The notes below the pieces were generated by a model, which did not search any database, was not told the origin of the DNA, and saw only the letters and a list, made by a program, of their open reading frames with translations. A stretch of DNA of 64,000 bases from Opitutales bacterium. GTDB taxonomy: Bacteria; Verrucomicrobiota; Verrucomicrobiia; Opitutales; UBA953. This document shows, piece after piece, positions 17,693-26,058 of the stretch. A program made the position numbers and the translations under genes. Each line of letters begins with the position of its first letter. Position 1 is the stretch's first letter. The DNA is taken from the NCBI GenBank assembly GCA_017531845.1, contig JAFXKI010000003.1, forward strand, positions 1 through 64,000. The letters run 5' to 3'.

Positions 17693-18745
17693 ATGGACGA
17701 AGTTCTTTTTTCTCCGGCTAAAACACCGACACGCGTTGCTGTTACCGGCGGCGGCGGCTTCCTCGGGAACGCGATTTTACGTCATTGCCGCGCGCGCGGT
17801 TGGGATGTTGTCGCACTCGGACGCACGCCGCGACCGGATTTGGCGGGAGAAGGCGTGAACTTTTTCTCTCTTGATATTTCCCTCCCGGAAAATATTGAAA
17901 AACTTGCCGAAATTTTCACCGGCACCGATGTCGTTTTTCACACGGCGGCGAAAGCAGGTGTTTGGGGAAAATACGCGGATTTTGAAAAGGCGAATCTCAC
18001 GGGAACGCGCAATGTGATAGAAGCCTGCCGTCGTACGGGAACGCGCAATCTCGTCTACACGAGCACGCCGAGCGTAGTTTTTAACGGGAACGCGATTTGC
18101 GGCGGGAACGAATCCCTGCCCTACTATTCGGGCAAACTTTCTCCTTACGCGAAAACGAAAGCGGAAGCCGAAGCCGAAGTGCGCCGCGCGCATTCCGGAA
18201 ATTTACGCACGGTTTCCCTGCGCCCGCACCTGATTTGGGGCGTAGGCGATCCGCATTTGCTTCCGCGAGTAATCGAACAGGCCTCGCAAATGAAACTACG
18301 TATCGTCGGCGACGGGAAAAACAAGGTAGATTTAACGCACGTCGAAAACGCTGCGCACGCGCATTTGCTCGCCGCCGAAGCTCTTCTCGCTGACAATCCT
18401 GCGCTTTGTGAAAATCCGAACGGCAACGGGAACGCGTATTTTGTTTCGGACGACGCGCCCGTTGTCCTCTGGGACTGGATTAACAAATTCCTCACCGGGC
18501 TCGGTGTTCCCGCCGTCACGGGGAAAATTTCCTTCAAGGCGGCTTACCGTGCGGGAACATTGCTTGAGTTTTTTTGGAAAATTTTCGGTGTCGCGGGAGA
18601 GCCGCCGATTACGCGCTTCGTTGCCACCGAGCTTTCGCACGACCACTGGTTCAATATTTCCACGCTGAAAAAAGACCTGGGTTACGCGCCGATTGTTTCC
18701 GATGCCGAGGGCGTGCGCCGCCTGCTTGAAAATTACGCACGATAA
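17693..18745 (+). CDS. NAD(P)-dependent SDR-family epimerase/3-beta-HSD-like reductase
   Basis: An extended short-chain dehydrogenase of 350 residues with a Rossmann nucleotide loop (VAVTGGGGFLGNAIL) and the active-site pair in VYTSTPSVVF and SPYAKTK (Tyr and Lys four residues apart). It resembles the 3-beta-hydroxysteroid dehydrogenase branch and, in the Ser-Thr-Pro-Ser-Val-Val-Phe-Asn stretch, the OleD reductases of hydrocarbon synthesis. No oleA, oleB or oleC is nearby, so that assignment is tentative. The frame is open from 17555 inside the protease gene. I use the ATG at 17693, which has GGGAGA ten bases upstream. The next gene starts two bases after its stop. Confidence 0.8.
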   Translation: MDEVLFSPAKTPTRVAVTGGGGFLGNAILRHCRARGWDVVALGRTPRPDLAGEGVNFFSLDISLPENIEKLAEIFTGTDVVFHTAAKAGVWGKYADFEKANLTGTRNVIEACRRTGTRNLVYTSTPSVVFNGNAICGGNESLPYYSGKLSPYAKTKAEAEAEVRRAHSGNLRTVSLRPHLIWGVGDPHLLPRVIEQASQMKLRIVGDGKNKVDLTHVENAAHAHLLAAEALLADNPALCENPNGNGNAYFVSDDAPVVLWDWINKFLTGLGVPAVTGKISFKAAYRAGTLLEFFWKIFGVAGEPPITRFVATELSHDHWFNISTLKKDLGYAPIVSDAEGVRRLLENYAR

Positions 18746-18747
18746 AA

Positions 18748-19191
18748 ATGACGGCTCCCGAAACAGAACCCGCAACGGGAACGCCGCAGGAAAAAAAATC
18801 CCGCCGGCCGGAAACTCTGAACAAAGCATGGCTTTTCCTCGCGCTTATCGGTTTCGTCGCCGCATTTCTTTTTCAGTGGAAAAACAGTCTCGACCAAAGC
18901 TCCATCGCGGAAACCGATTCCGGCTCCGTGGTGCGCGTGAAATTTGAAGAAGGCTGCTTTAAATTTTTCTCCGACAAGGAAGTTCCGCTCAAAGATATTT
19001 TTGTCTGTGATGCCGACGGGAAAATTCTCGCCGCGCTGATTCCTGTGCCGCAGAAAGCGAATGCGTTCACGCCCGAACTTCGCGTTCCGCAGGAAGTCGC
19101 CGCCGAGCCGCGCTTCGTCAACATTGTCGTGCCTTCGCTGAAAAGCGATGGAATCCCGCTTGTGCTCAAACTCGAAAACCCGCTTCGTTAA
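18748..19191 (+). CDS. Single-span membrane protein of unknown function
   Basis: This protein of 147 residues has a Pro/Glu/Lys-rich cytoplasmic start, one membrane helix (WLFLALIGFVAAFLFQW), and an exported domain of about 95 residues rich in beta-type alternation (RVKFEEGCFKFFSDKEVPL). No domain is recognised. It lies two bases behind the SDR gene and 12 bases before the Ppx/GppA gene, so it belongs to the same plus-strand run. The GFVxxFLFQW helix followed by a small folded domain is compatible with a membrane-tethered accessory subunit, but that is guesswork. Confidence 0.65.
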   Translation: MTAPETEPATGTPQEKKSRRPETLNKAWLFLALIGFVAAFLFQWKNSLDQSSIAETDSGSVVRVKFEEGCFKFFSDKEVPLKDIFVCDADGKILAALIPVPQKANAFTPELRVPQEVAAEPRFVNIVVPSLKSDGIPLVLKLENPLR

Positions 19192-19203
19192 TTAATTTTT
19201 TTC

Positions 19204-20088
19204 ATGCGCTCAGCGGTTATAGACATCGGCTCAAACTCGATAAAACTTCTTGTTGCAGACGGCGTGAACGCGACTCCGGTTTTTGAAACTATTCGCGAAA
19301 CGCGGCTGTCTCCGAACGCCGAAAGCTCGCGGGAACGTATTGACGATGCCGCTTTCTCCGCCGGAATAAACGCCGTGCGTGAGCTTTTCCAAACCGCCCG
19401 AAACCACTCCCCCGAAAAAATTGCCGTCGTCGGCACCAGCCTGTTTCGCACCGCCGAAAATGCAGCGGAGTTTGCCCGCGCCGTTGAGTCGGCGACGGGA
19501 ACGCCGATGCAGATTTTGTCCGGCAAGGAAGAAGCCGCCCTCGTTGCCGCCGGAGTCCTGACGGACGAACGGATTCATGCACCGTGCGCGATTTTTGACC
19601 TCGGCGGCGGAAGTCTCGAATTTATCGCCCGCCCGGAAAGCTCTGATAAAGGCGTTTTCGAAATCAGTTGGAAGCTGGGTGCAGTGCGCCTCTCGCGTAA
19701 GTTTTTTCCGGATACAAAAGCTCCAATCTCACGGGAACGCCTCGCAAACCTGCAGGCGTATGTCAGAGAAAAACTTGGCGATGTTTTGTTGAAACAAATT
19801 CCGAGAGCGGCACAAATTGTGTTTTGCGGCGGTGCGGCAGGAATCGCCGAACGGCTTCTACCGGAGTTGTCTTCAGAGGCGATAGAAATGCTTTTGCACA
19901 AAATTTGCGCAGGAACGTTTGCAGAGCGTGTCGCCCTCGGCGTTCCCGAAAAGCGGGCGGATATTCTTCCGGCAGCACTCGCCGTATTTGCTGAAATTTG
20001 CGCCGCAGGAAATATTTCCCGTGCTGCGTATACGACACGAAACTTGCGCTACGGGCTTTGCGCACAGTTAAATTCCGCCGCAGGCTGA
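19204..20088 (+). CDS. Ppx/GppA-family phosphatase
   Basis: This actin-like ATPase-fold protein of 294 residues belongs to the exopolyphosphatase/pppGpp phosphatase family. Seen motifs are the phosphate-1 loop AVIDIGSNSIKLLVAD, the GTSLFRTAENAAEF block, the LSGKEEAALVAAGV segment, and the phosphate-2 loop FDLGGGSLEFI. It is only the two-lobed catalytic core, without the C-terminal HD-like domain of E. coli Ppx or GppA. Such short forms hydrolyse polyphosphate or pppGpp. Which one cannot be read from sequence. It ends the run that began at clpP. Confidence 0.88.
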   Translation: MRSAVIDIGSNSIKLLVADGVNATPVFETIRETRLSPNAESSRERIDDAAFSAGINAVRELFQTARNHSPEKIAVVGTSLFRTAENAAEFARAVESATGTPMQILSGKEEAALVAAGVLTDERIHAPCAIFDLGGGSLEFIARPESSDKGVFEISWKLGAVRLSRKFFPDTKAPISRERLANLQAYVREKLGDVLLKQIPRAAQIVFCGGAAGIAERLLPELSSEAIEMLLHKICAGTFAERVALGVPEKRADILPAALAVFAEICAAGNISRAAYTTRNLRYGLCAQLNSAAG

Positions 20089-20406
20089 GTTCGCGCTTTT
20101 GCCTTGCAAGAGCAAACGCTCCGCCCCAAACTCTACGCCACTCTGCAGTGTTCGACCCTTCGTTAAAACGCTCTTTTCCTATGAGTATATTAAGGGATTT
20201 GCGAAATACGCGGAAACGCCAAACCGCTTCACGCGGAAGGCGGGAACGCGTGCATGCGAAGCCCACCTTGCTGTAAATGGTGCAAGAGATTTATCTGAAG
20301 ACGACACAGGCGGAGCTTTTTTGTTCGCGGTTTTTAGAGAACATTCTTGACAGTGCACCAAGAAAAAGATTTCATCCGTATCACTTTTATTGCTTCTGCA
20401 ATCTAA
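20089..20406. other. Intergenic region upstream of tRNA-Gly
   Basis: This 318-base gap holds no convincing gene. A 31-codon frame (MSILRDLRNTRKRQTASRG onward, from 20180) is basic and lacks support. A TTGACA hexamer at 20347-20352 could be a -35 element for the tRNA, but no good -10 at standard spacing is evident. Confidence 0.4.
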
Positions 20407-20482
20407 GCGGGCGTAGCTCAATTGGTAGAGTACCACCTTGCCAAGGTGGATGTTGGCGGTTCGAACCCGCTCGCCCGCTCCA
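20407..20482 (+). tRNA. tRNA-Gly (GCC anticodon)
   Basis: This is a 76-base cloverleaf. The acceptor arm GCGGGCG pairs with CGCCCGC. The D arm contains TAGCTCAATTGGTAGAG. The anticodon stem-loop CCACCTT-GCC-AAGGTGG has GCC at 20440-20442. The T arm carries GGTTCGAACC. The terminal CCA is encoded. It is followed by a strong terminator. Confidence 0.97.
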
Positions 20483-20488
20483 CTTTCT

Positions 20489-20523
20489 AAAAAAAATCCT
20501 GTGTGAGAACACAGGATTTTTTT
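20489..20523 (+). terminator. Intrinsic terminator after tRNA-Gly
   Basis: Arms AATCCTGTGT and ACACAGGATT flank a four-base GAGA loop, with A and T runs on either side, seven bases after the tRNA. Confidence 0.9.
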
Positions 20524-20569
20524 GAACGATAAGCTCCGCTCTCTCCGCTTTAATGACAAAGGATTTTCT

Positions 20570-21733
20570 ATGATTTACGATTTCACTTATTTCAATCCCA
20601 CGAAAATTTATTTCGGAAAAAACGCCCTCGCCAATTTGGACGGCGAACTGAAAAACTACGGCAAAAATATCCTCCTGCTTTACGGGAAAAACGCCATTAA
20701 GCAAATCGGGCTTTACGACGAGATTCTCGCAACGCTGAACGCCTGCGGAAAAAACATCGTCGAGCTCGCTGGAATCAACGCAAACCCGCGCTACTCTCAA
20801 GTGCTGGAGGGCGCGCGCCTCGTTCGCGAAAACAAAATCGACCTGATTCTCGCCGTCGGCGGCGGGAGCGTCGTCGATTGCGCTAAAGCGATCTCCGTTT
20901 CCGCCTACGCCGAAGGCGATCCATGGCAACGCTACTGGATTGATTTTGAGCCCGTAAACAATCCGATCGTTCCCGTCGGCACCGTTCTGACAATGGCGGG
21001 AACGGCGTCCGAGATGAACGGCGGGTCCGTTATCACGCACGAAGAAAAAATCATCAAAGCCGGGCGCGTGTTCCCGCCGGAAGTCAATCCGAAGTTCTCC
21101 GTTCTGAATCCGGAATTTACTTATTCCGTGCCCAAGCTTCAAATGGTGAGCGGAATTTTTGACATTTTTTCGCACCTGCTCGAACAGTATTTTTCGGGAA
21201 CGGACGATAATACCACCGATTACCTCATCGAAGGCGTGCTCGAATCGCTGATAAACAGTGCCCGCGTTGCCGTCAAAAATCCCACGGATTACGAGGCGCG
21301 AGGCAATATCATGTGGTGCGCGACGCTCGCGCTCAACACCGTTACCGGGCTTTCAAAAACGCAGGACTGGGAAGTTCACATGATTGAACACCAGCTAGGT
21401 GCTTACACCGATTGTCCGCACGGCTTGGGCTTGGCGGTTATTTCCGTGCCGTATTATAAATTTATTTACAAATACGGACTTCCGAAGTTTGTGCGCTTCG
21501 CCAGAAAGATTTGGAAAATCGAGTCCGCCGGCAAGACGGACGAAGAAATCGCCCTCGCGGGAATTGACGCGCTCGCGGCGTTTATCCGCGAACTCGGGAT
21601 CCCGTCTTCCCTGCGGGAACTCGGCGCAACCGAAGCCATGCTCCCGGAAATTGCCCGCACCACCGTCAAAGGCGGCGGCTACAAAAAACTTTCCGAATCC
21701 GACATTCTCGCCATCCTCCGCGCCTGCTACTAA
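20570..21733 (+). CDS. Iron-containing alcohol dehydrogenase (NAD(P)H-dependent butanol dehydrogenase type)
   Basis: This group III alcohol dehydrogenase of 387 residues resembles BdhA/YqhD. The dinucleotide region shows ILAVGGGSVVDCAKAISV. The metal ligands sit in FDIFSHLLEQYF (Asp and His), MIEHQLGAY (His) and DCPHGLGLA (His). Likely activity is reversible aldehyde/alcohol conversion in fermentation, with broad substrate range. The frame is open from 20522. I use the ATG at 20570 (MIYDFTYFNP) because it has AAAGGA seven bases upstream and matches the family start. It stands alone after the tRNA terminator. Confidence 0.9.
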   Translation: MIYDFTYFNPTKIYFGKNALANLDGELKNYGKNILLLYGKNAIKQIGLYDEILATLNACGKNIVELAGINANPRYSQVLEGARLVRENKIDLILAVGGGSVVDCAKAISVSAYAEGDPWQRYWIDFEPVNNPIVPVGTVLTMAGTASEMNGGSVITHEEKIIKAGRVFPPEVNPKFSVLNPEFTYSVPKLQMVSGIFDIFSHLLEQYFSGTDDNTTDYLIEGVLESLINSARVAVKNPTDYEARGNIMWCATLALNTVTGLSKTQDWEVHMIEHQLGAYTDCPHGLGLAVISVPYYKFIYKYGLPKFVRFARKIWKIESAGKTDEEIALAGIDALAAFIRELGIPSSLRELGATEAMLPEIARTTVKGGGYKKLSESDILAILRACY

Positions 21734-21829
21734 GCGCGGGAACGCGGTCCGAAGGAGAACAGGAGTCCCGCCTGTTTTGCGTCCTCTCCCGCAAGCTTCT
21801 TCAGAAAAGCGCGGAAACGAGCCGAATTC

Positions 21830-22894
21830 CTATTCTTCAAAATACCGACGACAGACACTTGCCTGCCGCACGTAATCGTCCGCATACGCATCTGACTCTC
21901 CGTTGCCGACAAAAGCCAATTCCTCAAAAATCTTTCGCTTGAAATTTTCAACAGCACATTGAATTCGCGCTACGTCACGATACGTTTGCGTTCCCGCAAA
22001 AATCGCATCCGAAACGTTTTTTAAATATTTCCGCGATGGCACTAACCGACTGCAAATCGAAATCTCCGAAGAACGTCGTTGTAAATCCCATTCAATTTTC
22101 GGAAAGCACAATCCCGTACTCGCACCTTCCTGCATCTTGTCAGCTGTCGCCCCTTGTCCGCGAGCAAGCAAATGACAATTATCTTCCGTTAAGCCGGACA
22201 AAATGAACGCGCCTTTTTGCCGAGCGACTCGCGGATTTGACATACGCGGATAAACCATCCGGTTGCGGGAACATTCCTCACGGACGTTTTTCAAAAAGAA
22301 ATCTTCGCTGAAATCATTCCGCTCCTGCGCAACTTCATGGCGCAGATGCCCGGAGTTAAATCTTGGCTTCATTCTCGCGACGTTTGCAAGGGTCGAAACC
22401 AAGTCGCTATCGACAAATTTCTCGCGTTCCAGTGGGACGCGAATCACTAAAATGTTGGGAATGTAAAATACTCCGCCGCGTGGATTGTTGATGTTTTCGA
22501 GCAATTCTTTCGCATTCCAACCGTCTATTGCCATAAACCACGCCATCGCTAGATCCGGCGAAATATCAAGCAGGCGCGTCGGAAACCCATAGTGTTGCAT
22601 TTGGCAAAGCTTGTCGAATGTCGTCGGGCAATTTTCAAAAAGCTCTGGAACGCGATTGAGCGCATCTTGAAAAATCTTGTGTTCGTTTTCCAAAAGCTTC
22701 TCCGAACGAAAAATGCTCGGCATCGGCTCCGGGAAAAACGCACATTCTCCGCGAAAGAAATAACGTGCCTTCCCGTCCGCCTTGAAATTTCTGATGCCTA
22801 AATCAAAAAGATCTCCGAGCGAATCAAACGTCAACGTATCCGCCGCGTGCGGCGGATACGTCATTATCCCGAATTCCGGAAACATGTTCAACAT
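21830..22894 (-). CDS. FRG-domain protein
   Basis: This 354-residue protein has an N-terminal FRG domain, named for its Phe-Arg-Gly triad, seen here as ARYFFRGECAFFPE. The family's second block is QMQHYGFPTRLLDISPDLAMA, with conserved Gln-His-Tyr-Gly and Thr-Arg-Leu-Leu-Asp. The C-terminal 150 residues are not recognised. FRG proteins often sit in variable or phage-related islands, and their activity is unknown to me. The ATG lies 12 bases after the stop of the small gene upstream, with GACGGGAAC before it, so the two form an operon. A+T content is higher than in flanking housekeeping genes. Confidence 0.8.
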   Translation of the reverse strand: MLNMFPEFGIMTYPPHAADTLTFDSLGDLFDLGIRNFKADGKARYFFRGECAFFPEPMPSIFRSEKLLENEHKIFQDALNRVPELFENCPTTFDKLCQMQHYGFPTRLLDISPDLAMAWFMAIDGWNAKELLENINNPRGGVFYIPNILVIRVPLEREKFVDSDLVSTLANVARMKPRFNSGHLRHEVAQERNDFSEDFFLKNVREECSRNRMVYPRMSNPRVARQKGAFILSGLTEDNCHLLARGQGATADKMQEGASTGLCFPKIEWDLQRRSSEISICSRLVPSRKYLKNVSDAIFAGTQTYRDVARIQCAVENFKRKIFEELAFVGNGESDAYADDYVRQASVCRRYFEE

Positions 22895-22906
22895 TGCCCG
22901 TTCCCG

Positions 22907-23245
22907 TCAAAATATTGCTTTGAAGCCAACAACTTTCAGTTCACTTTCTTCGACAATCAGATTTGATTGTTTTCCAATCGCCAGCTCCAAAACAACAGTA
23001 GAGTAGTTATGAGAAAGTAGCATCTCAGGAAATGCGCAAATGCCAAATAACAGACTCATTGTCAGCCTTTCAGATAGTTCTACTAACTTTAGATGACTTT
23101 TTTCTGAATACAAAACTGCATATTTCGTCTCTAGCTTATTTGGTAAAGAATAGAGCCACCGTGGTTTTATTGTAATTTTACTCTCAATAGGAATGTTACG
23201 CACTTCCCCTCCGACGATTTCACATTCTAACAAATAATTAGCCAC
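22907..23245 (-). CDS. Small protein of unknown function paired with the FRG gene
   Basis: This 112-residue protein has no signal peptide or obvious membrane helix. It alternates polar and hydrophobic residues (ECEIVGGEVRNIPIESKITI, then KLVELSERLTMSLLFGI), suggesting an alpha/beta fold. No domain is recognised. It is transcribed with the FRG-domain gene 12 bases downstream and looks like its partner. Base composition is A+T-rich and codon use differs from the surrounding core genes, as expected of transferred DNA. Confidence 0.55.
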   Translation of the reverse strand: MANYLLECEIVGGEVRNIPIESKITIKPRWLYSLPNKLETKYAVLYSEKSHLKLVELSERLTMSLLFGICAFPEMLLSHNYSTVVLELAIGKQSNLIVEESELKVVGFKAIF

Positions 23246-23307
23246 AGACTCTGTCCTCCCAAAATTACGGATGTAAAACCAAAAGATTTTTTATTCGAAG
23301 AAATATC

Positions 23308-25176
23308 TTAAAGATCCGTAACTTTCGTTCCCGTTGCTTCTGCCATAAGGGAAACGATTTCGTTGGCTCTTTTAATGACATTTCTATCAATATCCTGGCC
23401 GCTTCGACTTGCATCAACAAGTCGGTTGTAACACTCAATCGCAAAACTCATTAGTGTTTTTTGTCCGGCATCTCCAAATGCACCTTTAATCGGGATCGTA
23501 TCATTCGGATTCGCTCCGTGGCGTAAAAATACCATCACCGCGATGTTGTTAGAATTTTCAATCGCCACCGCAAGAGGAGTCATATTTACGCGGGATTTTT
23601 TATTAATATTTACCTCCGCATTTTTCAGAGCGACAATAAAGCTTTCGTCAATCGTTTCTGCCTTTTCGCGGAAAAAACTAATCTCGCTAAAATCTAAGTC
23701 TGCGATCATATGAAATGCGTTTTGCCCATCAAATTCCGCTTTTAGATTAATCTCGCCGCTTTTTACTGCTTGAGCAATAGGATTCCAGCCTTGATGAGGG
23801 ACAAATGCCAAGGCTCGTATTAATCTAAGCCCAGATGTCATAGCAGCCTCTTCTTCCGACATTTTAGAAGCTCCGGCATCTAATAGTAGTTTTCTAATTT
23901 TAGATACCGGATATCCGAAACTTCCCGAAGACGCTATCTCAATCAAAAACAGCGGTGAATACATTTTTCCGTCTTTGGCTACAACTTTGTCGTTAACATC
24001 TGCACCTGCCTTAATGCAACGTTCAACAGCTTCGAGATCTCCGCCGCCAATCGCCTTTTTTAAATCTTCGTTAAGTTTTTTCTGTAATTGCGCAACTTCT
24101 TCCGGAAGTAATTTCGCTCCGGCATCTTCTAAGACGGATGCGTATTCCGAATTATTTAATTTTGCAACATAAAGCAAGGAGTGTTCTCCTATTTTGGCGT
24201 TTACATCTGCACCTTGTAGCACCAAGCCATTCCATGTGAATCCGGCAAAGGAATCATCCTTTTCTTCTACAATTTTCATAAGTATCGCTGTTGCTTCTTC
24301 TTTGGTAAAGCGTGCTCCGGCCTTTTGAAGAATTTCAAGGCACTCACGGGAGCGATTTTTATGTCTAAGACAAAGGTAAAGCACGGATTCTCCGTCAGAG
24401 GATTTTGCGTTTACATCGGCACCCGCCGAAACAAACGCCTCTAAATCCTTTTCTCGAAGGTCATCACAGTTTTTCAAAAACAGAACGAGTGCCGAGTTCC
24501 CGTTTTCGTCTTTTGCATTTGCAGCGTCTTTTGCAATGAAGTTAGTTCCCGTGTGTCTATATCCTCTTTCGTCATGGCGGATGTCCCCTGACGCACACCG
24601 CTTTAAAAATTTTTGAGTTTTTATCGCCTTAATTGTCTCCGGAGAAAATAGCTTTACTTCGTCATCAGTCAAAAGTCCTGTCTCGCAAATCTCACTTAAA
24701 ACATGCTCCGATGCCCAAGTGCCCCGCGATATCCTTGAATAATTACCAACGAAGAGATCAAACATTTGATTCGCAACCTCAACAAGCTGCAAGCGCATCA
24801 CTTCTTTTGATTTGTCCGGATGCTTAAGACAGAAGAACATTAAATCTGCATCTTGTTTTTTGTAAGCATACATGAACAAGGAAAACGGGGAACGCACCTT
24901 CCCGGCATCCGCCTCAAAACATGAAACTCCGCCTTTCTCAACAAATAATTCGATTAAATCGCGTCGATTTTGTTCCGCGGCTTCTTCCAAAAAGCATCGC
25001 CCCAGCCAGTTTTCTTTTACGTCAGCACCGTTCTCGAGAGCTTCCCTCGCCTGCGCGTAAGTAATATTTTTATTTTTTAATCCGTTGGAAATCGTTGCCG
25101 TATTCCACGAAGCACATGAGGCGAAAAACGGAAGCGTAGCTATTGCAAGGACTGTTGAGAGTTTGGTGAATTTCAT
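23308..25176 (-). CDS. Ankyrin-repeat lipoprotein
   Basis: This 622-residue exported protein starts MKFTKLSTVLAIATLPFFAS, with a lipobox-like FASC giving a lipidated Cys. The mature chain is a series of degenerate ankyrin repeats, visible as GADVKENWLGRCFLEEAAEQ, GADVNAKSSDGESVLYLC, GADVNAKIGEHSLLYVAK, AGADVNDKVVAKDGKMYSP and a last repeat with HGANPNDTIPI. Ankyrin solenoids bind other proteins. An outer-membrane or periplasmic anchored version suggests surface or envelope interactions, possibly with a host or competitor, which is inference. The octamer motif is almost absent here, supporting a later arrival. Confidence 0.8.
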   Translation of the reverse strand: MKFTKLSTVLAIATLPFFASCASWNTATISNGLKNKNITYAQAREALENGADVKENWLGRCFLEEAAEQNRRDLIELFVEKGGVSCFEADAGKVRSPFSLFMYAYKKQDADLMFFCLKHPDKSKEVMRLQLVEVANQMFDLFVGNYSRISRGTWASEHVLSEICETGLLTDDEVKLFSPETIKAIKTQKFLKRCASGDIRHDERGYRHTGTNFIAKDAANAKDENGNSALVLFLKNCDDLREKDLEAFVSAGADVNAKSSDGESVLYLCLRHKNRSRECLEILQKAGARFTKEEATAILMKIVEEKDDSFAGFTWNGLVLQGADVNAKIGEHSLLYVAKLNNSEYASVLEDAGAKLLPEEVAQLQKKLNEDLKKAIGGGDLEAVERCIKAGADVNDKVVAKDGKMYSPLFLIEIASSGSFGYPVSKIRKLLLDAGASKMSEEEAAMTSGLRLIRALAFVPHQGWNPIAQAVKSGEINLKAEFDGQNAFHMIADLDFSEISFFREKAETIDESFIVALKNAEVNINKKSRVNMTPLAVAIENSNNIAVMVFLRHGANPNDTIPIKGAFGDAGQKTLMSFAIECYNRLVDASRSGQDIDRNVIKRANEIVSLMAEATGTKVTDL

Positions 25177-25227
25177 AATCTTTATAATGTTAGGTTTTAC
25201 CGTTGAAAGATGAATTTTCGGGAACGC

Positions 25228-25584
25228 TTAATCATCAATAGAATCGACTCCAAAAACAGCATTTCGAAGCATCGTGAGAAAAAATAGAACGCCGCCAATA
25301 AATCCTCCGATCATGATGACTTGAATTAACGGAGCATCAAAAAAGCGGTCAACAGTCTGAATCCCGTACCATTTTTCGTTGACGGAAATAGCGGCACATT
25401 CAGATCCGAGAATAAATCCGTTCCCGCGAAGAATTCCTCGATTCATAAATTGCGGAAGCCATTCTTCTCCGCAGATAAATTCACCGCCGCCGAAATAAAA
25501 TAGAGCCAAGCCGATTCCGAGAAAAACGAAACCGCAAACAAATGCACGAATGCGATCAGAGGTTGATAGGGAAATAAATGCCAT
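25228..25584 (-). CDS. Small two-span membrane protein of unknown function
   Basis: This 118-residue protein has a first membrane helix near residues 15-33 (FVCGFVFLGIGLALFYFGGG) and a second near 90-108 (LIQVIMIGGFIGGVLFFLTM). Between them is an exported loop of about 50 residues that contains two Cys. No family is recognised. It is transcribed ahead of the ankyrin lipoprotein with a 51-base gap, so a joint envelope role is possible. The stop codon lies within two octamer lengths of a CGGGAACG copy near 25,219. Confidence 0.55.
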   Translation of the reverse strand: MAFISLSTSDRIRAFVCGFVFLGIGLALFYFGGGEFICGEEWLPQFMNRGILRGNGFILGSECAAISVNEKWYGIQTVDRFFDAPLIQVIMIGGFIGGVLFFLTMLRNAVFGVDSIDD

Positions 25585-25762
25585 TTGTTTAACTGATGAG
25601 AGGTGTTGTTAGAAAAAGCCAAGCGAATTACTCATTCGGTGCACCACTCTCTTGAAACCCGCTTAAATAAAGGAAATCAACAAAAAGTTATTTCTAAAAT
25701 AGGACGGTAAAGGACATTGATTTTTTGGGGCGTTCCATGTATAAACTGAAAAATAAAAGCGA

Positions 25763-25795
25763 AGCCCACCGAATGAGTAATTCGGTGGGCTTTTT
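25763..25795. terminator. Strong hairpin with T run in the gap before the XRE gene
   Basis: Arms AAGCCCACCGAAT and ATTCGGTGGGCTT are perfect complements with a five-base loop, then a T run. The inner sequence AATTACTCATTCGGTG also occurs once more at about 25,625-25,642 in the opposite sense, so the gap may encode a short structured RNA. Confidence 0.75.
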
Positions 25796-25833
25796 GCTGT
25801 CTCAGCTGTAAAAAGCACCGCATAATTGACGGT

Positions 25834-26058
25834 GTGAAACCGTTTTCCGTGTCTGAAAGATTAAAAGCATTGCGTGCTGCGTCGGGGCTGACGCAGGAAG
25901 CTTTTTCCGAGCTCGCGGGAATGGACTACAAAACGTATCAGCACATTGAAGCCGGGCGACGCCCGAGCGTCCGCCTGTGCACTATCGAAAAGATTTGTGC
26001 CGCATATCGCATTGAGCTTTGGCAGTTCTTTTTCCCGACATTACCGGATAAGAAATAA
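25834..26058 (+). CDS. XRE-family helix-turn-helix regulator
   Basis: This 74-residue protein is almost entirely a Cro/C1-type HTH domain: SERLKALRAASGLTQEAFSE is the first helices and turn, then LAGMDYKTYQHIEAGRRPS gives the recognition helix. The end (IELWQFFFPTLPDKK) resembles the dimerising tail of small XRE repressors. It starts at GTG 25834. Its last 18 bases overlap the 3' end of folP on the other strand. Its target is unknown. Likely candidates are its own promoter or the accessory genes to its left. Confidence 0.82.
   Translation: MKPFSVSERLKALRAASGLTQEAFSELAGMDYKTYQHIEAGRRPSVRLCTIEKICAAYRIELWQFFFPTLPDKK

Noticed and set aside
20347-20352. TTGACA as a -35 element for tRNA-Gly
   Set aside because: No acceptable -10 hexamer lies 16-18 bases downstream, so I did not list a promoter.
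20179-21175. Minus-strand frames across the tRNA-Gly and the alcohol dehydrogenase
   Set aside because: They run through the tRNA and its terminator and oppose a well-supported gene.
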